Assembly: GCA_035578155.1 (NCBI GenBank)
Contig: JAPWDM010000001.1
Span: 160,367,498-160,431,497 of the forward strand
Source of the DNA: Brachynemurus nebulosus
Taxonomy: Eukaryota; Arthropoda; Insecta; Neuroptera; Myrmeleontidae
Direction of reading: 5' to 3'
DNA: 64,000 bases
Below the pieces are notes generated by a model. The model was not told the origin of the DNA. It did not search any database and saw only the letters and a program-made list of their open reading frames with translations. Made by a program: the position numbers and the translations under genes. Shown piece by piece: positions 1-11,865 of the stretch; the stretch's first letter is position 1, and each line of letters opens with the position of its first letter.

Positions 1-1317
1 ACGATCTGGTGTGAACGAGGCAGGTATTCCATCAGTTTGCAAATGCAACTTTACACGTTTACACTAATAAGAAAATATTTGAAAAGTAAGAGTTAATTAA
101 GTGCCAGCAAATATGTACGGAAAGATTCTCATTTTAAGTTCAATTCATTTTAAGTTTACCTACATCTGTTTTGATTTATACGACGGTATTTTCGAAAAGA
201 CCGTTTCATTAATGGAGAAAAAAATAATTAGTTTTATAAAAAAGCAATAAATATATCACACCAAATGGAAAAATATTTTGAATTTTTTTTTTTTATTTTG
301 TTTGATTAAAGTAATGGAGTCATATTTTTATTTCATGTAGGTAGGCTGAATGATATCTGGTTCGGGATGATTCTATATAGGATGTCCCGTAAAATATGGA
401 GAGTCTTTTTTAATATAGCTAGTTGAGTTTGTATACAGTGTGATTGTATACAACTGCGATTTCGTAAGTTGTGTATGATTTTATTTTATTTGTAAGTTTC
501 TTGGCATGCTTCAATTAACGCAATAATAATAATTTACTTATTTCAAGAATTAATTTTTAACAACGCTTCTTCTAATCCTTTTTAAACTCCGTAGACATCT
601 TTGTTTAGATATTCCATAAGGGAATGTATATGTTTCCATTTAGTATAACGTTTTTTTTTTTTCGTAGCAGTCCAACCTCTAAAGTAATAATTTTTTTTTT
701 TTAAATCAAACCAGATATTATCCTAAAGGTTTAATAAGTTTCATCAAAAGTTAGGATTAAGCGAAGTGAAAGTGAAGATTAAATTAAGCAGGTTCGACTT
801 TTCACTTATGAGACGAACTTTAAGGTGTACTGCATTAATTCATTCATTAAATGATTGTAATGTATAGAAAAAAAAATGTTTCTAATAATGTAAAATAGTG
901 TGGGAGTTTGGATACCTGATTGAAGAATTATAATCAAAGAATTTCTTATATTATATTTTATCACGCAACTAAACGACAATTAAAATAAAAATAACTAATA
1001 ATTTTTTTTAAATTTCAATTTCGATAAATATATTAATAAATTTACATAATTGATAATATATAATGTTTTTCCAATTTTATTTTCAAATTCCAACAATTCT
1101 TATGCATTGCCTCGAAATTTTGTGTTAATACTCATTTGTTTCTCCGACTTTTTCGTTTTTAAATGTCTTAAGTGAACTTATGAGAATGATATTTTTATGA
1201 TTTTTAAACATGCATTGACTGTAGAACGAAGTATCGCAAAGTCTGAATCTAATTAGCAATTACTATCGTTGTATTTTAATTAGCTGAGTCATGTAAAACT
1301 GAATCCTGAGGATAGTA
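1..1317. other. AT-rich sequence, no gene recognised
   Basis: I see only AT-rich DNA with poly-T runs (about 281-296, 650-662, 691-702). No frame has recognisable protein similarity. A phrase near 380-400 (GGATGTCCCGTAAAATATGG) resembles ends of some dispersed arthropod repeats, but no partner end was found. Confidence 0.6.
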
Positions 1318-2286
1318 GGGGAGATACGCAATGAAATGGACATTTAAGTTGGATGCAGATATTTAATTAGAAAAATAATTTTTTAAGAAAAATCAACAAT
1401 ACTACCAATATCTCTATGTATTTTACTCACATAATCTAAAACAGTTTTTCTCAAAATAATAACAAAAAATTCATGGAAATCATTTTTAAAAAAAATCATT
1501 TTTGACCGTTTCATGACACCTTACGCATTGAAAAGGACACTGAGTGTAATGAAACGGACAGCAGTTACTAAATGAACATAATGTACTTAAAATTAAATAA
1601 AATCTTAACTAATATATTCTGTTATCAATATACAATAAATTATATCTAATTGTAAGTATTTTTAAACCATTAGCGCCTGTCATATATGCTTGGGTACACT
1701 TTTTTTATTTAAAATATATTCTACTTAAAAAAGTAACTTCAAAGTCTTATCAAATTGACATTCTGCGTGAAAAGACTCTGTTGAGGATAATTTCACCCAT
1801 CGTACACGGGTCTGTACACGTGTCGAAGTCATAGAGGTGAAAACTTTTTTTCCCATCATTTTCTATATTTATATCATTGAAACGGACGTCCATTTCAATA
1901 CTCCGACACCTGTCCGATTCAGTGCGTAACTAACCTTCATATTGATTTGACAAAATGAGCTTGTTTAGAATAATATTTTGATAAGTAACTTAATGTTAAT
2001 TTTTGACTAAAATATATACAATATCATATAAATCATCCAAAATACAGTTTAATATCTTAAATTTAGGAATTTATTTAAAAGATCACTTTTATTTATTTTT
2101 TTACAACAAAAACTTTTATGATGCATACAATTAAAACAAGTAGTTTCTGGTAACTGTCATCTTTATAGCATAGTCTTTGGAGGTCAGTGCTGCTAATATC
2201 AAAGTTTGAATTTATTCGTTCAGTAACTTTCGCTAAAATAGATACTGTCCGTTTCAAAACGCGTCCGTTTCATTGCGTATCTCCCC
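1318..2286. mobile_element. TA-flanked MITE with GAAACGGAC motifs
   Basis: The ends are inverted: GGGGAGATACGCAATGAAAT at the left and its near-perfect complement at the right (about 24 of 25 bases match). Each end is flanked by TA (1316-1317, 2287-2288), as expected for a Tc1/mariner-type insertion. The interior repeats the terminal motif GAAACGGAC or its complement near 1550, 1880, 1912, 2248 and 2262. The short ORF across the right end (2187-2396) is chance. No transposase is encoded, so the element is non-autonomous. Confidence 0.85.
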
Positions 2287-2426
2287 TACTTAACAATAAC
2301 TACGAAATTCAGGAGATGAGCTTGCTATTTTACCATTATTATAATAAAATGTTAACTGACAATATTAATATACGAAAAACTCAACGAAAATGTTGAAATA
2401 TTGACCGATATTATTGTTTTTATTAC

Positions 2427-3307
2427 AAAGGGTATAGCAAGATAAGCATAGGGAAATGGCCCCCATAGCCAATGTCTGTAATAATATAGGTATATAGTGA
2501 CATTGGCATCTCAAGTGATTACAAAATATAGGATCATTGACTCTTAACCTTGACTTATCCTTGAGATATTAACCAAAATATGTGTGAGTGCTATAATTTT
2601 TTAAACTCAGTTTTCTCAAGAACTATATACTTAGGGAAACAGAACCTTTTCTAATACTTAGAGAAACAGAACCTTTTCTACGGTTAATATACCATATACT
2701 CAATAAATTATTTATTAATCAAAAGGCGCCTCCTGGATTTTGTATTTTTTTGAAAGGTGTAAGTATATTAGAACCGTACTAAAAAATAAAATGTATTTTT
2801 ATGCAATTATTTTGAACTTTTAAAATTTAGGTAAAAATGTCAAAAAAATATTGTAATATTGTCTCAAGTATTACCTAAATTTTGTCGTCGGTTCTGTAAC
2901 CCTAGGTGTTATAGTTTTTGAGGAAACTGAGTTTAAAAAATTACAGTATTCACATATATTTTGGTTAGTATCTCAAGGACAAGTCAAGGTTAAGGGTCAA
3001 TGATCCTATATTTGGTAATCACTTGGGGTGCCAATGTCACTTCATATATTATTACAGACATCGGCTATGGGAGCCATTTCCCCAGGGCCAGACCTAGCCT
3101 AAGTGGCGCCCGGGTCAGGGTCAAATAATGGCGCCCCTGTAGAAAATAATTATTTCTTTTCTTTTCACTTAAACAAGTGACGAGCAAAAAAAAACGTCAC
3201 ATACCTAATTTTTGGCGCTCCCAATACCTGCCAGCTGGGGCACGTGTCCCGGCTGCCCCCCTAGATCCGGCCCTGCATTTCTCTATGCTTATCTTGCTAT
3301 ACCCTTT
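2427..3307. mobile_element. Foldback element with long inverted arms
   Basis: The left arm (about 2427-2625) and right arm (about 2900-3307, minus a nested insertion) are reverse complements at roughly 90 percent identity by eye, starting AAAGGGTATAGCAAGATAAG. The centre is AT-rich and non-coding. I could not fix a target duplication, so the superfamily is open. The arms contain AACCTTGACTTATCCTTGAG-like steps resembling nuclear-receptor half sites. The right arm is interrupted by a hAT MITE at 3083-3275. Confidence 0.85.
3083..3275. mobile_element. Small hAT MITE nested in the foldback
   Basis: A 193-bp GC-richer island has inverted ends CAGGGCCAGACCTAG and CTAGATCCGGCCCTG. Flanking 8-bp repeats are CATTTCCC (3075-3082) and CATTTCTC (3276-3283). 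The uninterrupted left arm of the host foldback gives the empty site, which has one copy of this octamer. The CAGGG terminus and 8-bp duplication are typical of hAT elements. The short ORF 3177-3368 is not a gene. Confidence 0.9.
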
Positions 3308-5625
3308 AAAGATACATCATGTTTTAATTGTAAAATATATCAAATATTTTAAAGAAGTCATAATTTAAGTCCCCATAAGTCATAATTTTTTTACCGTGTT
3401 ACAGGAAAGACTACGAATTATCTATAATTTACCCATACAAAGAATAAAATTCGAAATTACTTAAATGTGAAATTGAAAAATGTTTCCAACGTTAGCTATC
3501 GGGTCTAGGGAGCCGCTTTTTTTGTTTTTGTGTTGAAGTTTGGTATGAAGCTCAAACATTTAGATTAACTGATTTTTTCAAATACAGAATATTTAAAGTA
3601 TAATTTCCCAAGTGATTTTTATTTCTTGGAATGATTCCAATTATTGATAACAAATAACAATAATGCTAGCTTAACGAGCACACGAGTAAATTGAATATTT
3701 AAATTTAATAGATGTGCTTGTTCAATTATTATACTGCTCTACCGATATGTGGGCACAAGTGAATTCGAATAAAAAATATCAACGTAAAAGTTAGATACTT
3801 CAATGCAATTCTAGACGATAATATTAAATTTACAATGGTCTACTCGTATTTCAAACAATAAAACATAATACATAAATACTAACCAACACAAATTGTATTT
3901 ATATTACTAAAAATTAACCTTGTCTAAAATAAATAGTTAACTTTAAATTTCATCATAAATAATATTCTTTATTATTCATGTATTTGTAATTTTTACAAAA
4001 TTTCAATTTTCCTATATTTCTTAGTTTGCCATTTTTGTACTTTTTCAATAAAGTACTATTTTCAGTTACTTAATTGGCTGAATTTATAAACATAACAGAA
4101 ATATATAGATTGAAATTTACATTCGGATGTAGATGGTAATGTGCAAATTTAAAATTATTCAAATTGATTTTTGCGTTTTGTATGGATGTTAAACAAATTA
4201 TAAATGAACTTTTTCTTAACTTTGAATTGCATATTCTAAAAAGAAAAAAAAATTATAATTTTTAATTTCTGTCAACATTTTATAAGTACATATTATATTA
4301 TTATTTTACTGATAATATCTTATGTGTTATAATAATTGGGAATTTCCCAAAATGTTGTAATTTATTCTTTTATCTAATTTAATATAAGCGGGTCTTTATT
4401 GTCGTTAAATATAGTGTCCGACACAAGTTTGATTGTCTAAGCCGAAGATGCAATTATTTAGAATATTTACTATAATCCTGGAAATGATTGGAGAAACCTT
4501 GGAGTAGAGATTATTGCAACACCACAGACTCGAGAGCCTCAGGTATTTATCGAGTGACTATTAAAAATTTAATATTAAATAGGTAAATTAAAACATTAGA
4601 GTGCTAGATTATTCATAATAATCGTCATCAAACGAACACAATTATTAGGTGTGTTAATTTTTTTATGGGCAGATAAATATAGTGTTTTTATGAAGTAATC
4701 AAACTTCTACAGTAACAGAATAATTTAATTTAATTATTTTAACTACTTCTGTTTAAAAAATTTCAGCCATTTACATTTTACACATAACCTTGACTTTTTT
4801 TGCACATCTTTCAACAACATTTTTTGTAGAGTGCAGTTAAGTTAATAAATCAAAAATATAGATAAGAAATCAAAACATTCTGTTGATTGTAATCTTGACC
4901 ATTAGAGTGTACGTGTATACAATTTTTACAATAATATACTAATGAAGGAAAAAAGAAACCGCGACCATGTCTACTGCGCAAAACGTGTGATTACCAAAAT
5001 AAATAAAAAAAATTTGTCTGTAAAACATTTTTTGTTCGTCCCTATAGTTTGATTGTGAGACCATGAATGGAACATCAGCAACAAACATCAAGGTACAGCA
5101 GGCACAACTTGTGCGAATTCTGATGAATTTCATATTTAAAAGCGCAGTCATTAGGTTATTGTCCTGTCCATATGAATGCAGTTTTTTTTTTTTTCAAAGA
5201 AACCTGTTTGAAACCTTGATGTAGTTTGTGTATTAGTTAAAAATTTTGATGGTAGTAAATTAATTATGAACGTAGAATTTTGGTAGCAAAATTGTTTTCA
5301 TTTTATTTGTATAACACTAATATTTTTTTGGAATTTTACACTGTTCCATTGTTTTAATATTTTAACTACTTTTAGGATGGGAATTAATTGCCACCTCTTG
5401 ATATCTCTTGTAAATTTAATCTAAAGAATATAACGACAAATAACACAGTAAAAAAATGTAGGTATGTACTTACCTAATTGTTACCAAGAGGTTAAGCTAC
5501 AGTAATCGATCTATATGAATTTCCGAAATTAATTGCGGAGAGAAAATGCTTACAATTTCAAGGTAATTCATCAGTTTCAAAATTCATAATAGAGATAGAC
5601 GCGAAAGAAAATGAACTGAGAGATG
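3308..5625. other. AT-rich sequence, no gene recognised
   Basis: Unique-looking AT-rich DNA. A minus-strand ORF of 70 codons (4939-5151) shows no domain or compositional sign of being real. Nothing else can be supported. Confidence 0.55.
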
Positions 5626-5770
5626 CACAGAAACGCATTGTAAAATGGATTAGTCTAACAATAAGTCATTTTGAAGGTAAGGTCGATATCTGTCAAATAC
5701 ACGTGTCTTATGAACCATAGGCCAGTGAGTTGATTTATTTTACCCACTCCACCTGCGCAAACGAAGACAG
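5626..5770 (+). repeat. Dispersed repeat, copy 1 (inverted copy at 40580)
   Basis: This stretch matches the reverse complement of 40580-40716 at roughly 80 percent. Shared blocks include CAGAAACGCATT, AAATGGAT, TGAACCATAGG and TTTACCCACTCCACCTGCG. No termini could be set and neither copy encodes a protein. Confidence 0.7.
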
Positions 5771-6380
5771 GTCTCTTACTTCAAAATCTTTTGACTATAT
5801 CATAATAGACATCAAAAAGAGGTTTCGAGAAAAAGGCATTTAAAGTTTGATAATCAATTTTTACATATTTTTACTGTCAACTTACTATTGATTCCTGTAG
5901 TTGTTATAGACATTCGCCTTGTAAATAAAGTTTCTCTATAGTACAATCGCTTTTTTATCTCTCAAAATTAGTTCTCTCCCTCATATACTTATGAAAATTT
6001 ATATATTTTAGTTGTATATGTTTAGTCTTCTCTACCTACTTATTGAGACTTTTGAAACTTCTTTAAATAAGTGTAAGAAATTTTTAAGCACAAAAAAATT
6101 TTACTGTAATCTAATCCCTTAAATATTAATTTAGTCTTCTGCACATATTCAAATTCTAAACTGCAAATAAATTTTCTATGGAGAAAAGATCAGTATGAGG
6201 AATAAAATATTGCACATATTTTCGTTTGTGAAACTATTTAAAATAAGCGTTACAAAATCAATAGTTGCATTTGTTTACAAATTTTATGATAAAAGCGTTA
6301 AAAATAGTATAATTATACTTATAGGTTTACATGATAGTAAAACAAAATTGCTCACAACATTTTTTCCACAATTGATGCTA

Positions 6381-7276
6381 AGGCTATGCGCCCACGAGCG
6401 ACATTTGTCACGGTGACTGTTTTGTCACTCTTATCAAGTCTATTTGTTAGTATGGTGGTGCGCACACGCAGCGACACGACAGCTGAGTGACTTTTTTGTC
6501 CGCGGGTACGCGGACATGCCTACGACAAAACTGTCACCGTATCTATTGGTATCAATACAAGTGCGCACTACGGTGACAAAACTGTCGCTCTGACTCAGTT
6601 TAAAGGACGTACATATGGTATATTACATATTATTTTGTAGACAAATACAATTATATAATAATTAATATACATATATTTTGTTTGGTTGAAAACTGAATAT
6701 TGAAAGACTTTAGGCAAATGCAAATAAGCGAAAAAAAAATTAATCTTATGTCCCATCTATCTATTTAAAATATTCCTAAATTATATTTAAGTAATTTTCC
6801 TAATTACTTGCATAATTTTCAATTCGTAATAACATTAGCTATTAGCTATAATATAATTATATAGCTTGAAGTGGGATAAATAATCTCATATTTGTATTTT
6901 TGTAGGTTATTGCAGGTCTGAAAATACTTAATAATTCGTCAAAACTTTTAGTACTCATCCTAAAATAATGGAAAAATTGTTTCGAATATTCTCGCAATTT
7001 TTTATACACGGTGTAAAATTTTCCTCTTAATATCTTATCACACCAAAGAGGATGAACTCAATAATCTCTTTCACTATATTTTTTTCTGCGTTTAATAACA
7101 AGTACAGTGAACATAACTGTCTTCTAGAAATCCATGTTTGCAAATGAAGTATAAATTTTTATAAAATACCGGCGACTGTCACTCTCCGTGTGCGCACACA
7201 AAAAATGTTCAGCGACACGATAATGACAAAAACTTTTTTGTCACCGTGACAAATGTCCCTCGTGGGCGCATAGCCT
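6381..7276. mobile_element. MITE with AGGCTATGCGCCCACGAG termini
   Basis: A 37-bp inverted terminal repeat beginning AGGCTATGCGCCCACGAG matches at 36 of 37 positions between the ends. The terminal block GACATTTGTCACGGTGAC is echoed many times inside as TTTTGTCAC, GTGACAAAA and GACAAAACTGTC, together with GTGCGCAC. The middle is AT-rich and non-coding. The target duplication is unclear, so I do not assign a superfamily. Confidence 0.88.
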
Positions 7277-7958
7277 AACAGTGACATTTTAAATCTACAA
7301 TAATCACTAGAATATATTTAGTGTGTAGTTTCCGTTAATACATTGCAGCAATTTACATATTTACATGTTTTACTCTTTTTTTTAGTATCAGTTTTTACAT
7401 ACTACATATCTGTGTTTATTTCTCATACGTTTGGTGTGCAAAAATCGTTGATATTCAAAGTAATTGCCGATATTTTTTAAAATAGCTAATAAATGTCTTG
7501 CAAGAATAATAGGTATAATCATTGCAAGAAGGATACTCAATATTGCTTTCTTGGCAAAACATTTGTGTAAAAGGCATTTGTACTGAACTCTCGTAAATTC
7601 AAACCGAAATTGGATATAGTGATAAAAATTTTCTTATTCACAAAATGACTCTTGACGAGGTATATGGGAAAAGGTTTACCATCCTTGATAATTATAGAGT
7701 AATGAGAAAAAATAGACACTAATAGATTTATGAAAGAGTAAGGAAAAAACTAGTAACATATTACAAAGTTTTTTTTTTTGCGAGCCTTAACTTCTGAAAA
7801 TTAATCGTATTAAATCGAAATACACATGCTTAGCAATCTTTTATTTTATTGATATTGTGGCCAGGCTCGTCAAATGAAACTGGCTCATTGTAGAGCGGAT
7901 ATAGTTTTTAATTAATTTCAGTTTTGACAAACTGTTAAAAACAGTTTAAGGATAAGGG
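7277..7958. other. AT-rich sequence, no gene recognised
   Basis: No protein-like frame, repeat or RNA was recognised. The 60-codon minus-strand ORF at 7537-7719 is treated as chance. Confidence 0.5.
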
Positions 7959-8469
7959 CAGGGCTGGATTTACCTTTGTGGAGGCTCCGAGCCACTTCTA
8001 ATGTAGTAAGAAAAATGGAATAATTCCGGGCAAATAGGAATAATTCCACCCCGGTCGAAAACTGGCGACCTTTTTGTTTGCACATCAGCTTTTACAAATC
8101 CCGCTCTTTTTCCTTTTCACACAATCGGCGACCTTGGTCCCTGCTCCTCAGGTAACAGAAAAGCCGCCCTTAAAATTTCCCGCCCCGGTCAAATGTTTAT
8201 TTTTTTGCTTACCAATTATAAAATGCCACCCTCTTTTTATCAAATTTTACAAAAATTCCGCCCTTTAAATTTTCCCCTGGAGCAGGTCCCGGTGGAGAAT
8301 TTTTTGAAATTCTCCTAAAAAATTAGCGCGCGTGAGCAAAAAAAAAACGAAATAACGCTTATTCTTTCTATTCTATTCCTTAATTTTGAGATTTTATTTA
8401 ATTTTATTTCACTGCTTGCGGGGGCCCCGATGCACATGCCCCAAGTGACCTTATGTAAATTCGGCTCTG
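7959..8469. mobile_element. hAT MITE (CAGGGCTGGATTTAC)
   Basis: Inverted ends CAGGGCTGGATTTACCTTTG and (complement of the right end) CAGAGCCGAATTTACATAAG. Flanking octamers GATAAGGG and GATATGGT match at 6 of 8 positions, consistent with an aged hAT duplication. The interior has several CCGCCC/CCCCGG-type blocks. The ORF 8074-8268 lies inside and is not a gene. Confidence 0.8.
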
Positions 8470-8639
8470 GATATGGTCCTCAATTATTTTTGGCAACGAT
8501 TCACGAAAGTCTATCTCAGTAATAAACTTAAGCATTTGCAGTGATGTCCATGAGGCTACATCATCAAATATCAGAGACCTTCAAATGTCTTCTCAATTTT
8601 TTTTCTTCATATTTATAGTAAAATAAAAAAATATAAAAA

Positions 8640-8703
8640 AAAATTTGGGGGCCTATACCAAAGTGGGGTCTGGGGTGGGTCGCCCCTTGTCGCTACGCCA
8701 CTG
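8640..8703 (-). mobile_element. Solo hAT terminus (CAGTGGCGTAGC type)
   Basis: Read on the minus strand, this fragment begins CAGTGGCGTAGCGACAAGGG, a very common hAT terminal sequence, and continues with GGGGTCT/CCCCA blocks. No matching opposite end is visible nearby, so it looks truncated. Confidence 0.65.
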
Positions 8704-9148
8704 TTTGACTGACTGTATCAGTGAATAAATAGAGCCTCCAGATACACTGAAAATACGACCAACTGTTACTTTGTAATATTGTAAATTAGTGCAATAACCG
8801 TGGTATCAGTAGTGACAATTTTTAGTTCAAATAATTATTGTCAAAATACAATATTTTTTAGACAATTTAAGTCATGTGTATCATGTTCTATAAGAATATT
8901 GTAGTTTTTTCACTTTTACCATGAAAAAATAAGTTAGGACAGATTTTCACAGCGAAAAAAGTGGTAGAAAACATTTCATTGGTCATTTTATTGTTGGTAA
9001 ACACGATTAAAACGAAACAAAAATTCTTATTGATAAATTTAACTGATTTCAGAACCATAGTAACAATGTATTATAAATAATAATATGAATCATACTAATT
9101 TATTTTATTCTTTGTTATAACTTGAGTTTTATATTTTTTCTGAAAAAA

Positions 9149-9312
9149 TTTGTGTTTTCTACAACTCAAATTTCTTGCCTAAAAGCAATTTAACTCAAAG
9201 AACTGTCAACTAACAAAAACGCTTCAGCTTCGCTGTCGCGTTTCTGTTAGTTGACAGTCCTTCTCATTTAATTGCTAGGCAACAAATTTTTGTTAGATAA
9301 ACACAAATGTAT
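9149..9312. repeat. Foldback with about 75-bp arms
   Basis: Arms of about 75 bp face each other. The inner 20 bp (CTGTCAACTAACAAAAACGC, about 9205-9224) pair almost perfectly with about 9238-9258. Outer blocks share AACTCAAATTTCTTGCCTA and TTTGTTGCCTAG-like sequence. It would form a strong hairpin and is probably a small foldback MITE. Confidence 0.7.
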
Positions 9313-9621
9313 TCGAAAATATACAAACCTCTCGTGTAATAACAAGTGATAAAACGACAAAATTGCATTGTGCGATTTTATTGTTTATTATTGGTATACA
9401 TACAAAGGCCTGATTGTGTACATTTATGGTCAATACCTCATTCTTCTACATATAATCCATAAAATAAAATGAGCTTATTCTCAAAAATTCTCAAATACAC
9501 ATACTAATTTTAATTTATTAAATTATCGGGGAAAAAATTAGCAAATTATCGGAAAAATTCTGGAAAATTTTATTAGATTTACTGGTAAAACAGTACCAGT
9601 ATTGGAATCCCTAGCTAGGGT

Positions 9622-10047
9622 TAGTGATAAGCAAATGCAAGACCAAGACCAAGACTTGGCAGTCTTGATCTTGGTCTTGTTCTTGCTAGAGCAGTTTGAG
9701 TCTTGGTCTTGGTCTTGGTCTTGCAAAATGCAGTCTTGGTATTGGTCTTGGTCTTGGTATTGCTAAAGAATCTTGAATTTTTTTATTAGCGAATTTTTTC
9801 CTTCTAAAATCAGAATTTTCTCTCTTTACGGTATTAATTATACCTACATTTAAACTATTTAAATAATTTAGCAAGAGTCTTGCTTTTTTCTTGCTATTGT
9901 CTTGGTCTTGCTCACTTAAGTCTTGGTATTGGTCTTGCAGCCATACTTATAGTCTTGGTCTTGGTCTTGCTCTTAATATACATAGTCTTGGTCTTGGTCT
10001 TGGTTTTGCAAAGAATGCAAGACCAAGACTAATTTTGCTCATCACTA
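9622..10047. mobile_element. hAT MITE built of TCTTGG repeats
   Basis: Ends are TAGTGATAAGCAAATGCAAG and the complement of a right end reading TAGTGATGAGCAAA. The flanking 8-bp duplication GCTAGGGT is exact (9614-9621 and 10048-10055). The interior has more than 20 copies of TCTTGG or CCAAGA, often in tandem, in both orientations. The same hexamer lies just inside each TIR. The two minus-strand ORFs here (Gln/Asp- and Arg/Pro-rich) are hexamer translations, not genes. Confidence 0.93.
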
Positions 10048-10583
10048 GCTAGGGTATAGTTCCCCAGCGAAAGTATTTATATTGTAATTTACAATAATAA
10101 ATTTCTACCATTTTACAATTTCCCTGCTTAAACAATAGTAAAAATTACACATTTCGCACGTAGTTATTGTGTTATTGAATTGAAAGCACCTTTAGAGCAT
10201 GTGGGCTTATTGTTTGGGGAAGTCATATTACTTATTATATGTAAAGTGTTTATCTTTTCCGTTCATTTATCTCATCACAGTGGATTCCACAGAGTCCATC
10301 CACAAAGTGCACAGTGCATTTTTATGCAATGACACATATATTACCTACATATGTAGGTACCTACCTATAATCAAAACCCACACTGCACACCGACAAAAAT
10401 ATGTCATATTATGCATATTATACAGATGCAAATGCAAATTTGTACACACACATTATATTGGTGTGTATGTTATTATGCATGTACGTAGTCAAAACTCATT
10501 TTGATGCGTTTGGCTGAAATCGAATGTCAAGTCAAAAGTATTAATTAAAAATCCAGGTTGGACAGATATTCAACATTTTATAA
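10048..10583. other. No gene recognised
   Basis: Contains a palindromic TAGGTACCTACCTA stretch near 10350 and a 101-codon ORF (10199-10504). That ORF is rich in Cys, His, Tyr and Ile, resembles no family I know, and is probably chance. Confidence 0.5.
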
Positions 10584-10928
10584 GAAGCGCTGGATGAAGT
10601 GAAAGCAGGTTTTCCTGTGCAAGCGGCCGCCAAGAAGTTTTATATTTCAAAAACTATGCTACTATACAAAAGCCACGGACAACTATCACCAAGTGTTTAC
10701 AAGCGAGGACCAGAGTGTGTGTTAGAAGAAGATAACGAAAAATATTTTGTTGAATTGGTTTTTTACATGAAAAAGCATGGATTTCCTATAACAAAGGTAT
10801 AACTGTTCAATAGTGTTCGCATGTTATTGGAAACTATGGGAAAAAAAACAATTTTTCCAAATAACATGCCTGGCCGATATTGGTATAACGCTTTTCGTCG
10901 TCGGAATCATTGTTTTTATCTTTCGTAG
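10584..10928 (+). pseudogene. pogo/Tigger-like transposase DNA-binding fragment
   Basis: The frame from 10584 reads ALDEVKAGFPVQAAAKKFYI, a Psq-type helix-turn-helix as in CENP-B and pogo/Tigger transposases. It continues through a GP..VL.EE..E linker to KKHGFPITKV. A TAA codon at 10800-10802 interrupts it, and the same frame then continues LFNSVRMLLE...NMPGRYWYNAFRRRN, matching the start of the second (Tc5-type) DNA-binding domain, and stops at 10926-10928. A TAA also precedes 10584. Similarity on both sides of the internal stop favours a degraded transposon copy over a gene. A GTATAA at the stop could be read as a splice donor, but the conserved sequence right after it argues against an intron. 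The DDE catalytic domain is missing. Confidence 0.75.
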
Positions 10929-11081
10929 TGTTTTGTAGCATTACTTAAATTATTTATAAATTAAATTTTAAAAAACTGTATTTTTTTATAATAAACAAGT
11001 ATTTAATTTATTAATCTAAGTAATGATTTTAGTTTATTTAAGCTTGGTAAGTACTTCATAAGCTAATCGTAATTGAATTTA

Positions 11082-11343
11082 AGGGTCAGAAACTAGGCCA
11101 CTGTCAGGGTCAGAAACTGTCACATGAGAAATTTTGAGGATCAGAAACTGGGTCCTTGGATGTCAATTTTTAAACATTAATTTAATTTTTAATTCAATTC
11201 AAATAATTATTTTACGTATATGACTTTATTTTGAAAGCCATAAACTCGTTGATAAAATTATTAATTGTCTCTTAAGTTAAAACTTATATTTATTATTGTC
11301 GTTTAACCTCAGCCGTCACTACAAAACGGTCAGAAACTGGGCC
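11082..11343 (+). repeat. GGTCAGAAACTGGGCCA motif cluster
   Basis: Four copies of a motif close to GGTCAGAAACTGGGCCA occur in one orientation at about 11082, 11108, 11138 and 11328 (the second is truncated). No inverted partner was seen, so element ends cannot be set. It may belong to the decayed pogo-type element just upstream, but this is a guess. Confidence 0.6.
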
Positions 11344-11499
11344 ATTAGCTTATATTGTAGAATAAATTCTCAGTATTGTAGTAACAACAATTTAGGCCAA
11401 CTTGCTTTCATTAGGAATAATCGCCCAAAAAGCTGTGAAAAATTTGGCATATAATCTACATAATTATAGTAGTCATTTTATAACGATTATGTACAACGT

Positions 11500-11568
11500 T
11501 GACATGTAGTTGGGTGGTAAAGAGCGCTTAAAGGGCCCCGGTTCAACTCCACGCGTATCTATAATTTC
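11500..11568 (+). other. tRNA-like or SINE-head fragment
   Basis: TAGTTGGGTGGTAAAGAGCG resembles a tRNA A box and D arm. About 40 bp on, GGTTCAACTCC matches a B box. The intervening part does not form a convincing anticodon arm and acceptor pairing is poor. It is best read as a tRNA-derived SINE head or tRNA relic. Confidence 0.35.
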
Positions 11569-11865
11569 TTTTTTGTAAATTTCTTTTCTTAATTTGTAAT
11601 ATTGTACAATGTTCAATTATTACATTGTAGTACGTCATAATTTTTTTAAGGGGGATTCATGGCATTCATAAAAACAAAAACATTATAATCCTCTTGAACA
11701 AAAATATAATAACCTACGATGTAAAAATTGAGCACTTTACATTAGAATGTTTTAAAATGAACACTTTACATTACTTTAGTACATTAGAAAAATAAGCAAA
11801 TTTTTTTTAAAAATAGATACCCTTGAATTGGCAGTCTATATATCGTCAACGTTCTTCCTTACTAT

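Noticed and set aside
9622..10047. CRISPR-like array of short repeats
   Set aside because: Repeats are 6-bp, in both orientations, without regular spacers, and bounded by hAT TIRs and an 8-bp duplication.
10199..10504. 101-codon ORF
   Set aside because: Composition reflects CA/TA-rich repeats; no domain, no supporting context.
11500..11568. Functional tRNA gene
   Set aside because: A and B boxes are present, but acceptor and anticodon stems do not fold; kept only as a tRNA-like fragment.
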